Shown in pieces: positions 34,060-42,881 of a DNA stretch of 64,000 bases. Source of the DNA: Elephas maximus indicus (Eukaryota > Chordata > Mammalia > Proboscidea > Elephantidae). A program made the position numbers and the translations under genes. The notes beneath the pieces were generated by a model, which ran no database searches, was not told where the DNA came from, and saw only the letters and a list, made by a program, of their open reading frames with translations. Position 1 is the stretch's first letter. Every line of letters begins with the position of its first letter. Where the stretch lies: assembly GCF_024166365.1 (NCBI RefSeq), contig NC_064839.1:32748378-32812377 (forward strand), given 5' to 3'.

Positions 34060-34070
34060 GCTTACCTTCA
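34060..34070 (-). promoter_or_regulatory. Provirus major splice donor candidate
   Basis: On the minus strand TGAAG|GTAAGC, with the GT at 34065-34064, lies just after the primer site and before gag. This is the position expected for the donor of env mRNA. Confidence 0.65.
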
Positions 34071-34071
34071 G

Positions 34072-34089
34072 GTCCCTGTTCGGGCGCCA
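34072..34089 (-). promoter_or_regulatory. Primer binding site, tRNA-Lys3 type
   Basis: On the minus strand TGGCGCCCGAACAGGGAC, two bases inside the 5' LTR, is the 18-base complement of the 3' end of tRNA-Lys3 with no mismatch that I see. Confidence 0.93.
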
Positions 34090-34091
34090 GT

Positions 34092-35239
34092 TGCCGGGGG
34101 CCAGCCTCAGCAGTGAACAGGGTTACCAGAGGAGGGGTAGAGTTTGGCGAAAAAAGAATGAGCGGTAGAGTGTCTTATATTTTCATTCTGCAGAAAAAGA
34201 AGCCTTTCTGCTCTTTATTTTTTACATGGTCTTTTATATCATAAGCTTACAAAAGCATAACATCGCATGATCAACAAAGGGGCAGTATAACATCATTTCC
34301 CAGAGACATAATTTTCCAAGTGACACATAGTATAGTTCTGCATACGCACACACAAATACAATGAGCTTTTGTTTAGTTGATTTAGAGTAACAATTGACTT
34401 CACACTGCTTTACACTTATGCTTAATCTTGCAATACCTTCCACAGTTTTTATAACAATTAATCTTTTTGCAAAACCATTGCCACATAGGCTTTGTCCATC
34501 TTGTCCAGGGTGGTCAAGTTCTTGAAGTCCAGCCACTTTGGGTTACGTCATATTGTCCACGATTATGCCAAGGACAATTAGCCCAATCTCTATACCCAAA
34601 GACCAGTCAAGCGCAGCAGTGAGCGAGGTAAACGAGAAGGTTGAGCTGTAATTGGCTGAGAAATTGGCTGAGAGAACTCACTGCCTTTTGTTTTTCCACT
34701 TTTATGGGGTCATGTGTGGGTGGTGGTTTTAAAAACAAAAAGGGCCTTGGTAAATACCAGGATTTCACCATCCTATTCTTATTTTCCATAGTCGAGCTAT
34801 TTGTTTTTCCCCTAAGACAACTTCATGTTGATCCCCAAGTAACACACGGGCTGTCCCTACCCGGGATTTCACCAGGGGATTATGAGTAGGACGCCCCCCG
34901 TCCAAAGGTCTCTAAATCTATAATGGAATTTTATGCTTATACATTCTGCTATACACAGGCTGAAAATGAAATAGAAACATAACACAGATGACAGAGATAT
35001 TCCTGACTTTTCAGGAATTCTTCGATGTTTATGCTGGGGGCAGTGGGTGCAGAGAGGCTGCCCTTGCAGCCTGGCTCTTCCTGACTTTTCAGGAATTCTT
35101 CAATGTTTATGCTGGGGGCAGTGGGTGCAGAGAGGCTGCCCTTGCAGCCTGGCTCCTCCTGACTTTTCAGGGATTCTTCAATGTTTATGCTGGGGGCAGT
35201 GGGTGCAGAGGGGCCGCCCTTGCAGCCTGGCTCCCAGCA
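34092..35239 (-). repeat. Provirus 5' LTR
   Basis: 1148 bp, same structure as the 3' LTR: TATAAAA at 34238-34232 and AATAAA at 34219-34214. By direct comparison it differs from the 3' LTR only at the positions equivalent to 29620, 29652, 29670, 29676 and 29712; the remaining ~1030 bp read identically. Confidence 0.93.
35004..35237 (-). repeat. Three 78-bp tandem repeats in U3 (5' LTR)
   Basis: Same three-unit array as in the 3' LTR, unit for unit, including the unit-specific differences. Confidence 0.9.
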
Positions 35240-36049
35240 TTCTACGTACTACTTTGATGAGCAGTGTCTGGGGTCTTAAAAGCCTGTGAGCGGCCATCTA
35301 GGACACTTCACTGGTCTCACCCCTTCTAGAGCAAGGAAGAATGAAGAAAACTAAAGACACAAGGGAAAGATTAGTCCAAAGGACTAATGGACCACATCTA
35401 CCATGGCCTCCACCAGACTCAGTCCAGTACAACTAGTTGGTGCCCAGCTACCACCACTGAATGCTCTGACAGGGCTCACAGTAGAGGGTCCCAGACAGAG
35501 CTGGAAAAAATGTAGAACAAAATTCTAACTCAAAAAGCAAGCCCAGATTTACTGCCCTGACAGAGACTGGAGAAACCCTGAGAGTAGGGACCCCAGACAC
35601 CCTTTCAGCTCAGTAATGAGGACACTCCTGAGGTTCATACTTTAGCCAAAGATTGAACAGGCCCATGGAACAAAACAAGACTAAAGGGGCACACCAGCCC
35701 TGGGGCAGGAACTGGAAGGCAGGAGGGAACAGGAAAGCTGGTAATAGGGAACTCAGGGTTGAGAACGGAGAGTATTGACATGTCATGAGGTCGTTAACCA
35801 ATGTCATACAACAATGTGTATACTGTTTGATGAGAGACTAGTTTGTTCTGTAAACCTTCATCTAAAGTTGAATAAAAAATAAAATAAAAAGGCAGAAAAT
35901 GATTCCTGAGCACTTACGATTCTCCAGACACTATTGTAGGCACACTGGGGCACTGTGCCAGGCAACTCACGGTAATGTGGTGTTTGCGGTGACCAGGCCA
36001 AAACAACTCACTCCTGATCAGCCAGAGGTTCTCGTCAGTGAAACTATCT

Positions 36050-36335
36050 GCACGATCCTGTAATGGCGGACACAGGGCGTTGTGCATTTGTCAAAACCCA
36101 CACGACTGTACAATCCATAGGGCTGGACGCTAATGGAAACTAGGGACTTCAGTCACTAATAATGTATCAATGTGGGCTCATCGGTTGTAACAAACGATCC
36201 ACATTAATGCAAGACGTTGGTAATAGGAGAAACTGCGGTAAGAGGAGAGGGGGTATTTAGGAGCCTTCTGCACTTTCTGCTCAATTTTTCCATAAACCTA
36301 AAACTGCTCTAAAAAATAAAGTCTATTCATTAAAA
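36050..36335 (+). repeat. Old L1M 3' end
   Basis: Contains 'cctaaaactgctctaaaaaa' plus 'taaagtc' and an A-rich end, characteristic of old mammalian L1 3' UTRs. It ends 170 bp before exon 3. Confidence 0.75.
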
Positions 36336-36369
36336 AAAACCCTGCAGTGTCATGTTTAGGGTCTTCTGT

Positions 36370-36462
36370 CAAGCTCACACACGTGCACACATCTGCACGC
36401 ATACATGTACACAGACATGCCTACACACATGTGTGCACACGCACACACACACACCCAGCCAC
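36370..36462 (+). repeat. CA-rich microsatellite before exon 3
   Basis: An interrupted CACA/CATG array ending about 40 bp before the exon 3 acceptor, so it lies next to the branch-point region. Confidence 0.8.
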
Positions 36463-36502
36463 CACTTCCCATTCCCAGCTCACAGCGCCCCTTCCTTCCT
36501 AG

Positions 36503-36791
36503 ATCAAGTCAAGCGTGAACCGCAAGAATGCCAAGTACCTACTCAAAGGAGAGTCGGCGGGTAAGATCTTTAAAGTCGATGAGGATACCGGGGACGTGTA
36601 TGCCTGGGAGAGGCTGGACCGGGAGAAGAAGTCTGAGTACCGCCTCACTGCCTTCATTGTGGACAAGGACACCAGTAAGGACCTGGAGCCTCCTTCCAGC
36701 TTCACCATCAAAGTCCATGACGTGAACGACAGCTTGCCCGTTTTCACACGCCAATTATTCAATGCGTCTGTGCCTGAGATGTCACCTGCAG
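36503..36791 (+). CDS. CDH5: CDH5-like exon 3: cadherin repeat EC1 and start of EC2
   Basis: A 289-bp exon between acceptor 'cttccttcctag' and donor GCAG|GTATAT. It begins in phase 0 with 'IKSSVNRKNAKYLLKGESAG' and encodes EC1 of a type II/VE cadherin: the Ca2+-binding 'LDRE' motif, then 'SFTIKVHDVND' at the EC1 end and 'LFNASVPEM' of early EC2. No stop in 96 codons. From memory, human CDH5 is about three-quarters identical here. Oddity: the conserved linker DxNDN reads DVNDS, losing the last Asn calcium ligand, and the following Trp is Leu. The protein family's role is calcium-dependent endothelial cell adhesion. Whether this exon is still used is unknown, because exon 2 is frameshifted. Confidence 0.85.
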
Positions 36792-36954
36792 GTATATGCC
36801 CACCTGTCCCTTTCCTTCCTCCCTCCCTCCCTCATTCCCAGCCTGGAGGCACCTCTCACATCAGCAACTGCCTGAAATTGGAATTCATTGAGTTCAGACC
36901 AGGGCAGTGGTTTTAATGCCCATATTGCCAGTTTATATGACTTAAAAGAAACTC

Positions 36955-37250
36955 TGGGCCCTAGACTAAACTCTGACCTAGCCCCAGACTGAGCCTTGAA
37001 TCTAGTCATAGACTGAGCCCTGATACTAGACCTAGACTGAGCCCTAGCCCTAGTCATAGACTGAACCCTGATACTAGACCTAGACTGAGTCCTGATCCCA
37101 CACATAGACTGAGCCCTGATCCTGATTATGGACTGAGTCATGACCCTGGTCATAGTCTGAGCCCTGATTCTGAGCACAGGCTGAACTTTAACTCTTATTT
37201 CAGACAACGACCTGATGACCCTTATTATTGACTAAGATCTGATCCTGGCC
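36955..37250 (+). repeat. Minisatellite in intron 3
   Basis: Imperfect repeats of 'gactgagccctgat' plus 'cctagacctagac'-type units, roughly 20-45 bp long. The minus strand gives a repeat-derived 141-codon frame with no family. Confidence 0.8.
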
Positions 37251-38041
37251 TGCAGACTGAATTTGTCCCCAGCCTCAGGCCAAGCCCGACCATCAGAGAG
37301 ACACAATGTCTCACAAGTCTTGGGGCGAACCCCACCCACTTCTTTTAACCCTCAGGACTGGCGTGCCAAGAGCATAAACTTTTGCTTGAAAAGTATTAAG
37401 CCCTGCTACCAAGGCAAGAAAGGCCATCTCTAAGGGGCATGCAGGGGAAGGGGGGACAGGTATGAGCAGCCAGAGCCCTTGCCCTAGAGTATGTTACCAG
37501 CCTAGTCCCGGGCCTCAGGTGGTCACTACTTCTTTCTCAGCCCTCCCCTAGCCTCTGGGGGATGTCAGAAAAGGGGTGCCCTCCCCACCCCTTCATCCCA
37601 GAGTCCCTGGAAAGGGCCCTGGGACCAGACCTCCCTATTGAGTATAAGGGCCCTGGAGTTGAAGGGAATGAAAGATGTGATGCCTACCACTTCGGAAGTA
37701 TCTCCCCATTGCCTTGTACTCAGCCTTCCAGAACCGAGAAGAAACAGCCCATTATACCCTTCAGTTTCTCCTCATGACCCCAACCACCTGCCCCCTCCTT
37801 CAGTTTCCCCATAGATGCAAACCACCTGTTTTCTTGGCCCCCTTCAAGGCTAACAGGGCTGCCCCCCACCCCCGACTGAAGCGTGTGATCCCTGGTACAG
37901 TCTCCTCAGAAAAGAAAGCAGTCTTTTCTCCCTTGGGGCCCAGGGGGGCAGGAACAGCCTCAGCCCTATCTGTTCTTATCCAGGAATTGGGTGCGGGACT
38001 GGCAGTCACAAGGTAGCACCCCGGGGGATTTCTCTCTGCAG

Positions 38042-38158
38042 GAACCTCAGTCATTCATGTGACAGCAGTGGACGCAGATGACCCCACAGTGGCAGACCAC
38101 ACCTCTATCGCGTATCAAGTCCGGAAAGGAGATGACAAATTTGGCATCGATGGTTCTG
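38042..38158 (+). CDS. CDH5: CDH5-like exon 4: middle of EC2
   Basis: A 117-bp exon between 'tctctctgcag' and TCTG|GTCTGT. Joined in phase 1 to exon 3 it reads 'GTSVIHVTAVDADDPTVADH', containing the DAD calcium motif of EC2, then 'KFGIDGSG'. No stop. Both splice sites are canonical and the phases on both sides match the neighbouring exons. The 'DDK' stretch replaces the 'KEY'-type residues that I recall in human CDH5. Confidence 0.83.
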
Positions 38159-38431
38159 GTCTGTGTGACTAACCCTCCTGGGGGCGGGGGGCGGGGGGCA
38201 GGGGCATTCCAGGTGCAGGTGCTGAGGGCAGTCCAGTCTGGCAGGTGATACCTGGCTTCTAAAAGGTTTGCTAACCACTGGGAAATACTGCCCCATGGCG
38301 TTGTCAGGGTCAAGCATTAAGACAAGGTGGCTGGTGGGAGGAGAAGGAAGCAGATAGGTGCCCAAGACATGGACTCAAGTCCAGGCAACAAAATCAGGAT
38401 CTTATTACCCAAGCAGTGATAAGAGAGGCAG

Positions 38432-38660
38432 TAGAGAATGCTGTTAGCAGCTCTGGTCCTGGTACAGACAGACCTGGTTTCCATACCCAGCTCTGCTACT
38501 CACCAACACTAGAGACCTCAGGCAAGTCCATTAGCTCCTATGAATTTTAGTTCTCTTACCTAGAAAACGGATGTGTTTATATTTATCTTGCATGGTAGCT
38601 GTGAAGTTTGGTAGATAACTTATGGAGGGACCTTGGGGCATAGTAATTGTTCAATCAATG
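38432..38660 (+). repeat. MIR SINE in intron 4
   Basis: Forward MIR with 'agctctgctactcaccaac' head and 'ggcatagtaattgttcaatc' end. Confidence 0.75.
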
Positions 38661-38924
38661 TGACTTAACAGAAAACTTCAATGAGTGAGTCTTGAAAGCA
38701 AGACAGAAGTCCAGTTGGCCAGACCTGCACATACTGTCAAATACATACCGCAGATACCACCGTTATCCTATAGTGCACCAAGGCAGACATCACTAATCCA
38801 TCACAGCAGTCTTTCACCCTGAGCCGAGATGTGGCTTCATGAGCTTTCTCAACGCGATGTTCCAGGTGCCTAGGATGAGGCTTGGACAGAACCGTTTGGC
38901 CAGCTTCGGCCCATCAGTGCAGGG

Positions 38925-39038
38925 TCACCAGTGGTCTCAGCCCTGACTATGCATTAGAATCGCCTGGGGATTTAAGTCAGGTTCTCTGGGGGTGGGTCCC
39001 AGACATCAGTGTTTTTTTTAAAAGTTCCCTGGGTAACA
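38925..39038 (+). repeat. MER5A-like hAT-Charlie remnant
   Basis: Contains 'gcattagaatcgcctgggga' and 'ttttaaaagttccctgggt'. It ends only about 27 bp before exon 5, so the polypyrimidine tract of that exon begins right at the edge of the transposon. Confidence 0.75.
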
Positions 39039-39065
39039 TGGGTCCTCCTGGGACACTTTCTGCAG

Positions 39066-39224
39066 GACTCATTTTCACGAAAACCACAAATTTGGACCGA
39101 GAGACACAGGGCAAATACGAGATCATTGTGGAGGCACGAGATGCCCGGGGCAAACAGGGGGAGTCAGGCACGGCCACCATGCTGGTCACTCTGCAAGATG
39201 TCAACTCCCCCATCTTCACCCGGG
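39066..39224 (+). CDS. CDH5: CDH5-like exon 5: end of EC2
   Basis: A 159-bp exon after acceptor 'cactttctgcag'. It reads 'LIFTKTTNLDRETQGKYEII', then 'EARDARGKQGESGTATMLVT', with the LDRE motif intact. The EC2-EC3 linker is damaged: 'LQDVNSPIFTR' lacks two residues of the DxNDN-type motif, an in-frame 6-bp loss compared with human CDH5 from memory. The donor is CCGG|GCAAGC, a GC rather than GT donor; GC-AG introns exist but are rare. Using it gives phase 1, which matches exon 6 (joined codon GCC). No stop within the exon. Confidence 0.8.
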
Positions 39225-39904
39225 GCAAGCTCCTCCCCGCTACCCTGGGCCCTAGGTGGGGGGACTCCATGACTTGGGGGCCTGTCCACCCCCAGCATGG
39301 GTCTAAGGCCCAGGGAAGTCTTCTGGTGCAGGAAGGGACCCTGCTCCCCATCCTCCCGACATATCCCCAAGGCTTTCCCAACTGCCCCTGCCATGACCCG
39401 TCACAGCCCAGAGGAGAAGCACCCTCCCCACTCTATGCCTCACTGTGTCCAGAGCGCAACTACCAGGTAGGAACAGTCTCACCCAGATCCTGTGGGATCA
39501 GATCCAGGCTCTAGCTAGAAAATCCCCATGAGCCAATGAACTGGGTCACAGCAAAGCTCCACCCCCAGAGCCTGGGCTGAGCCTGGGCCCACATGCAGAC
39601 TGGTTCTCCTCTCCCCGCCCCCCCCCCCCAAAAATATCAGACAAAACCTTTTCTCATCTCTTGGGTGGCCCTGGGAAGGAAAGCCATGGCTCAGGTCACT
39701 TGCACCCTCTAGTGGCCGAGTTGCGCATGTGCAAGCTCCCTAAACAAAAGGCTTGTCTCAATTGATGCATCCTCTAGCCCCTAGCAAAGTGCCTGGCATA
39801 CAGTGGGTGTTCAGTAACTACTTGCCGATTGCATGGAGGGAGGGATGGATGGACAGAGCAGAACCTCTTTGCCTTGCGATCCAGAATAGCACCCAGGGGT
39901 TCTA

Positions 39905-39950
39905 TTATTGTTACTACTACTATTGTTGTTATTATCATCATCATCATTAT
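39905..39950 (+). repeat. Trinucleotide-rich low-complexity tract
   Basis: ATT/ACT/ATC triplets in intron 5, immediately before a SINE fragment. Confidence 0.8.
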
Positions 39951-39965
39951 TTCACTGTGCCCGTT

Positions 39966-40042
39966 AAAACACCAAAAAAACCCAGTGCCGTCAATTCCGA
40001 CTCATAGCGACCCTATAGGACAAAGTAGAACTGCCCCACTAG
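39966..40042 (-). repeat. AfroSINE tail fragment in intron 5
   Basis: Reverse fragment 'cccagtgccgtcaattccga' to 'agaactgccccactagctg', ending about 90 bp before exon 6. Confidence 0.85.
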
Positions 40043-40134
40043 CTGTATCAAAATGTATTAGAATAATATGAGGGGACAGTCACTTTGTCTATCTCATCAA
40101 CTCAATGCCCTTTGGGTTGACCTATATGCATCAG

Positions 40135-40322
40135 CCAAATACACATTTGCCGTGCCTGAAGACATCCGCGTAGGCAGCCCCCTGGGCTCTGTGTTTGTTG
40201 AGGACCCAGATGAGCCCCAGAACCGGATGACCAAGTACAGCATCGTGCAGGGCGAGTACAGGGACACCTTCACCATCGAGACGGACCCCACCCGCAATGA
40301 GGGTATCATCAAGCCCATGAAG
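40135..40322 (+). CDS. CDH5: CDH5-like exon 6: first half of EC3
   Basis: A 188-bp exon reading 'AKYTFAVPEDIRVGSPLG', then 'VFVEDPDEPQNRMTKYSI' and 'NEGIIKPMK'. The calcium motif DPDEP is intact and there is no stop in 63 codons. The donor is AAG|GTCTGT. The acceptor 'ctatatgcatcag' has a poor pyrimidine tract, so inclusion may be weak. Among the exons here it looks closest to human CDH5 by my recollection. Confidence 0.83.
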
Positions 40323-40520
40323 GTCTGTAGCCTACAGCAATAATATCAAACGTGGTTCAAGGCTCCCAGCATCCACAGGGCCCATCCAGGGGATGCTCCC
40401 CATTGAAAGTGCACACCCTGGGTCAGCTCAGAGATGGGCTTGTGCCCATGGAGACTGGGATCCTGGAGCCAGGGGAGAGAGTCAGTGTCTTGGGCTCACC
40501 GTAATCTTTCCCCCCTGCAG

Positions 40521-40725
40521 CCCCTAGACTATGAGCGCATCCCACAATACAGCTTCACCATCGAGGCCACAGACCCCACCGTCAACCTCCGCTACCTGAG
40601 CAGCAGCCCCACCAGAAGCATCGCCTGCATCACCATCAATGTCACCAACGTGGGGAAACAGAAGAAACCTGTGGTTGGCTCAGAGACGGCCACCACCGAC
40701 CCCGACTCGGCTCTCCCAACATCTG
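40521..40725 (+). CDS. CDH5: CDH5-like exon 7: end of EC3, in-frame deleted
   Basis: A strong acceptor 'tttcccccctgcag' precedes 'PLDYERIPQYSFTIEATDPT', then 'INVTNVGKQKKPVVG', then a Ser/Thr/Pro-rich end, 'SETATTDPDSALPTSG'. The donor ATCTG|GTAAGG is consensus. Compared with human CDH5 from memory, about 16 codons are missing in frame between 'NVTNV' and 'KQKKP': the EC3-EC4 linker (DxDEP) and the start of EC4. If the donor is ignored, the frame runs on to TGA at 40794-40796 and ends with a hydrophobic tail, 'ILALLLLSLLD'. No later CDH5 exon (EC4-EC5, membrane segment, catenin-binding tail) is visible in the window. Confidence 0.8.
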
Positions 40726-41051
40726 GTAAGGGAGGCTGGCTTGTTCATGGTGACAGAACCATCCTGGCACTGTTGTTGTTATCCCTGCTGGACTGAGACA
40801 GGCTCTGAGAGGAAAGCTGGCTTCTTCTGGCAATCACATGTGAAGCAGCACCGGCCAGACTAGAGCCACTGGCCGAGCAGGAGCTTGTCCTGTCCCTGTG
40901 CCTTCCGGGGACCACCAGCCAACCTGTCACCTGCTACACCTTGACAGCTCTGTTCTTGGGGCCACGACTCCCACCTGCCCCATCTAGTGAGATCTGACAG
41001 GCAAGAAAACAACCAATGTCATACCTGAAGCCCCTTCATTATAAATATTTT

Positions 41052-41057
41052 ATTAAA
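41052..41057 (+). terminator. ATTAAA poly(A) signal candidate
   Basis: ATTAAA, the commonest variant poly(A) signal, lies 256 bp after the read-through stop of exon 7 and is followed by the T-rich 'tttgtcttccc'. It could end a transcript with exon 7 as terminal exon. Such hexamers also occur by chance. Confidence 0.3.
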
Positions 41058-41224
41058 TTTGTCTTCCCAAAGCACAGATCTATAAAGAAAACATCGGTAA
41101 CCCCCCCCCGCCCAGATAATAGCTTGTTTAATAGTTTCTGTGGTCCTATCATTATGTTAATAGGTTGGTGTGTTTCTATCACGCCTTTTGCCATGACCAC
41201 ACAAACATGTAGATACATTTTTAG

Positions 41225-41315
41225 TGGATTGTTGTTGTTATTGTTTGGTTGGTTGGTTAGTTGGTTGCTTGCTTGGCTAGCTGGCTTGGTTTGCAGTTTT
41301 TGTTGTTTTTCGAAT
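41225..41315 (+). repeat. GTT/GGTT-rich low-complexity tract
   Basis: 'ggttggttggttagttggtt' and similar units, then TGTTGTT. It creates a spurious hydrophobic frame. Confidence 0.8.
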
Positions 41316-41446
41316 TCTTCATATCATACCATACTCGTTTCCCTGCTACTTGCTCTACTGTCCTAACTAGACTTCCCTTCCCTACCCTCTGGGACAAAAA
41401 AAATACAGTTCTAAGTCATACTTTTTAGAACCCCATAATATTTGCT

Positions 41447-41655
41447 AGGAGGCCTGGTGGTACAGTGGTTAAAGCAGTCGGCTGCTAACCAAAAGGTCAG
41501 CGGTTCAAACCCACCAGCCACCCCATGGGAGAAAGATGTGGCGGCCTGCTTCCGTAAAGATTTACAGCCTTGGAACCCCTTTGGGGCAGTTCTACTCTGT
41601 CCTATAGGGTCACTATGAGTCGGAATCCAATGAACGGCAGTGGGTAGTATTTGAT
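41447..41655 (+). repeat. AfroSINE, longer subtype
   Basis: Head 'gcctggtggtacagtggtta', an extra middle block with 'gcctgcttccgtaaagattt', and tail 'gtcactatgagtcggaatcc'. Confidence 0.88.
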
Positions 41656-41656
41656 A

Positions 41657-41865
41657 ACCCAAAAACCCATTGCCGCCAAATTGATTCCAACTCATGGCAA
41701 TCCCATGTTTTACAGAGTAGAACTGCCCCACAGGGTTTTCTTGGCTGTCATCTATGCAAAAGCAGATTTCCAGGCCTTTCTCCTAGGGCTCCACTGGGTG
41801 TGTTCAAACCACCCACCTTTCCGTTAGTAGTCGAGCGCAAACTGTTTGTGTCCCAGGGACCTTTG
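41657..41865 (-). repeat. AfroSINE, longer subtype, tail-to-tail with the previous copy
   Basis: Reverse copy starting 2 bp after the forward one ('cccattgccgccaaattgat'), so the pair forms an inverted repeat of about 200 bp per arm. Confidence 0.85.
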
Positions 41866-42700
41866 AATATATGACTCCTCCATCTGCATCCAAACGGATT
41901 CCTACCTATCTGCTCACGGTGGTCGGAGGTCCCAAACCACTTGTGCCACCCAGGTTATCTGTGCTAGCACCGTTTATGAGGTAAGCCATCATTTTCCCAC
42001 CTTTGCTGTATACTAAGTTCCTGTATCTACCTGAATCTATTTCTGAATTCTCTAGCCTGTCCATCTATAGCAAAGGCATTCTATTTTACTGTAGTAGCTT
42101 TATACTGAATCTGAGAATGTGTAAGACAAGTCCTTCCCTCGCTATTTTTTGTTTTGTTTTGTATATTTTTTTGTCCATTCTCCCAAATCGGTTTCTGCAA
42201 TTATGTGTACCCAGGGCAGGGCACAGCTGTTCATGAGACACAATGTGAGAGAGGTCTCCCTCGGTCTGCTCAACAGTCTTCAAGATATTTTAGTCAACAG
42301 ACAACCATGTGTCACTCATCAGACAGCCCATTAAACCAAATTGTACAACTTGTTAGACAGTTTCCCATATTCATTGTGAAGGCTTAGAACGTGACTTCAA
42401 TCTGCCATGTCCTGAGCCCACCCAGAGCCAGAGATGATATACGTACAGGCTTGAAAACACTACCCCACAGCTTCACTTACCACCTATGGGCTGGTGCCAC
42501 CCACACCAGTGCAATTTTGCACAAATTTCCACAGAGAAATAGCAACAGGCATATAACCAGCTGGTATCTTTTCTATCTCAGAACTCCCAGAAATATCAAA
42601 CGTTGTAGGAAACCTCTAGATTCTCTTGCTTAAAAGTGTGTTTAGAAGTTTTATCAAGAGAGATTGCATAGGTGGGTAGGTAGAGAGAGAGAGAGATTTA
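41866..42700. other. Gene-free stretch
   Basis: AT-rich DNA with part of an L1-like block near 41960-42190 ('gttcctgtatctacctgaat'). No exon recognised; no CDH5 sequence. Confidence 0.4.
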
Positions 42701-42705
42701 AAAAA

Positions 42706-42858
42706 CAGTTGTCGTTGTGTCGGCTCATAGCGACCCCACGTGTCGGAGTAGAACTGTGCTCCGTGGGGTTTTTAATGGCTGACGTTTCAGAAGGAGACCA
42801 TCAGGCCCTTCTTCTGAGGTACCTCTGGGTAGACTCAAACCCCCAACCTGTCAGTTAA
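42706..42858 (-). repeat. AfroSINE
   Basis: Reverse: 'cgttgtgtcggctcatagcg' to 'ctcaaacccccaacctgtca'. Confidence 0.83.
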
Positions 42859-42881
42859 ATAGCATATATCAAATGCTGAAG

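Larger units (their letters stand above)
29599..35239 (-). mobile_element. Endogenous betaretrovirus-like provirus, young, internally deleted
   Basis: Two 1148-bp LTRs in direct orientation are flanked by the 6-bp duplication TTCTAC (29593-29598 and 35240-35245), the length usual for class II/betaretroviruses. Transcription order is minus strand: 5' LTR 34092-35239, primer site, splice donor, partial gag, short integrase remnant, env in two pieces, polypurine tract, 3' LTR 29599-30746. Pro, RT, RNase H and most of integrase are missing. The LTRs differ at only five positions by my reading, which suggests a young insertion (order of a million years at typical mammalian rates). The provirus lies antisense inside intron 2 of the CDH5-like locus. 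It cannot replicate by itself. Confidence 0.95.
29240..35885 (+). mobile_element. L1 LINE 3' end, split by the provirus
   Basis: Left part 29240-29598 ('acaaaagggcaaatactgta'), right part 35240-35885 ending in an A-rich tail. Removing the provirus and one copy of TTCTAC joins the two parts into an L1 3' end of the same layout as the one at 59860-60627. The provirus therefore inserted into an older L1. Confidence 0.85.

Noticed and set aside
41016..41366. 116-codon frame with hydrophobic end after exon 7
   Set aside because: Not in frame with exon 7; its hydrophobic end comes from the GTT-rich low-complexity tract.
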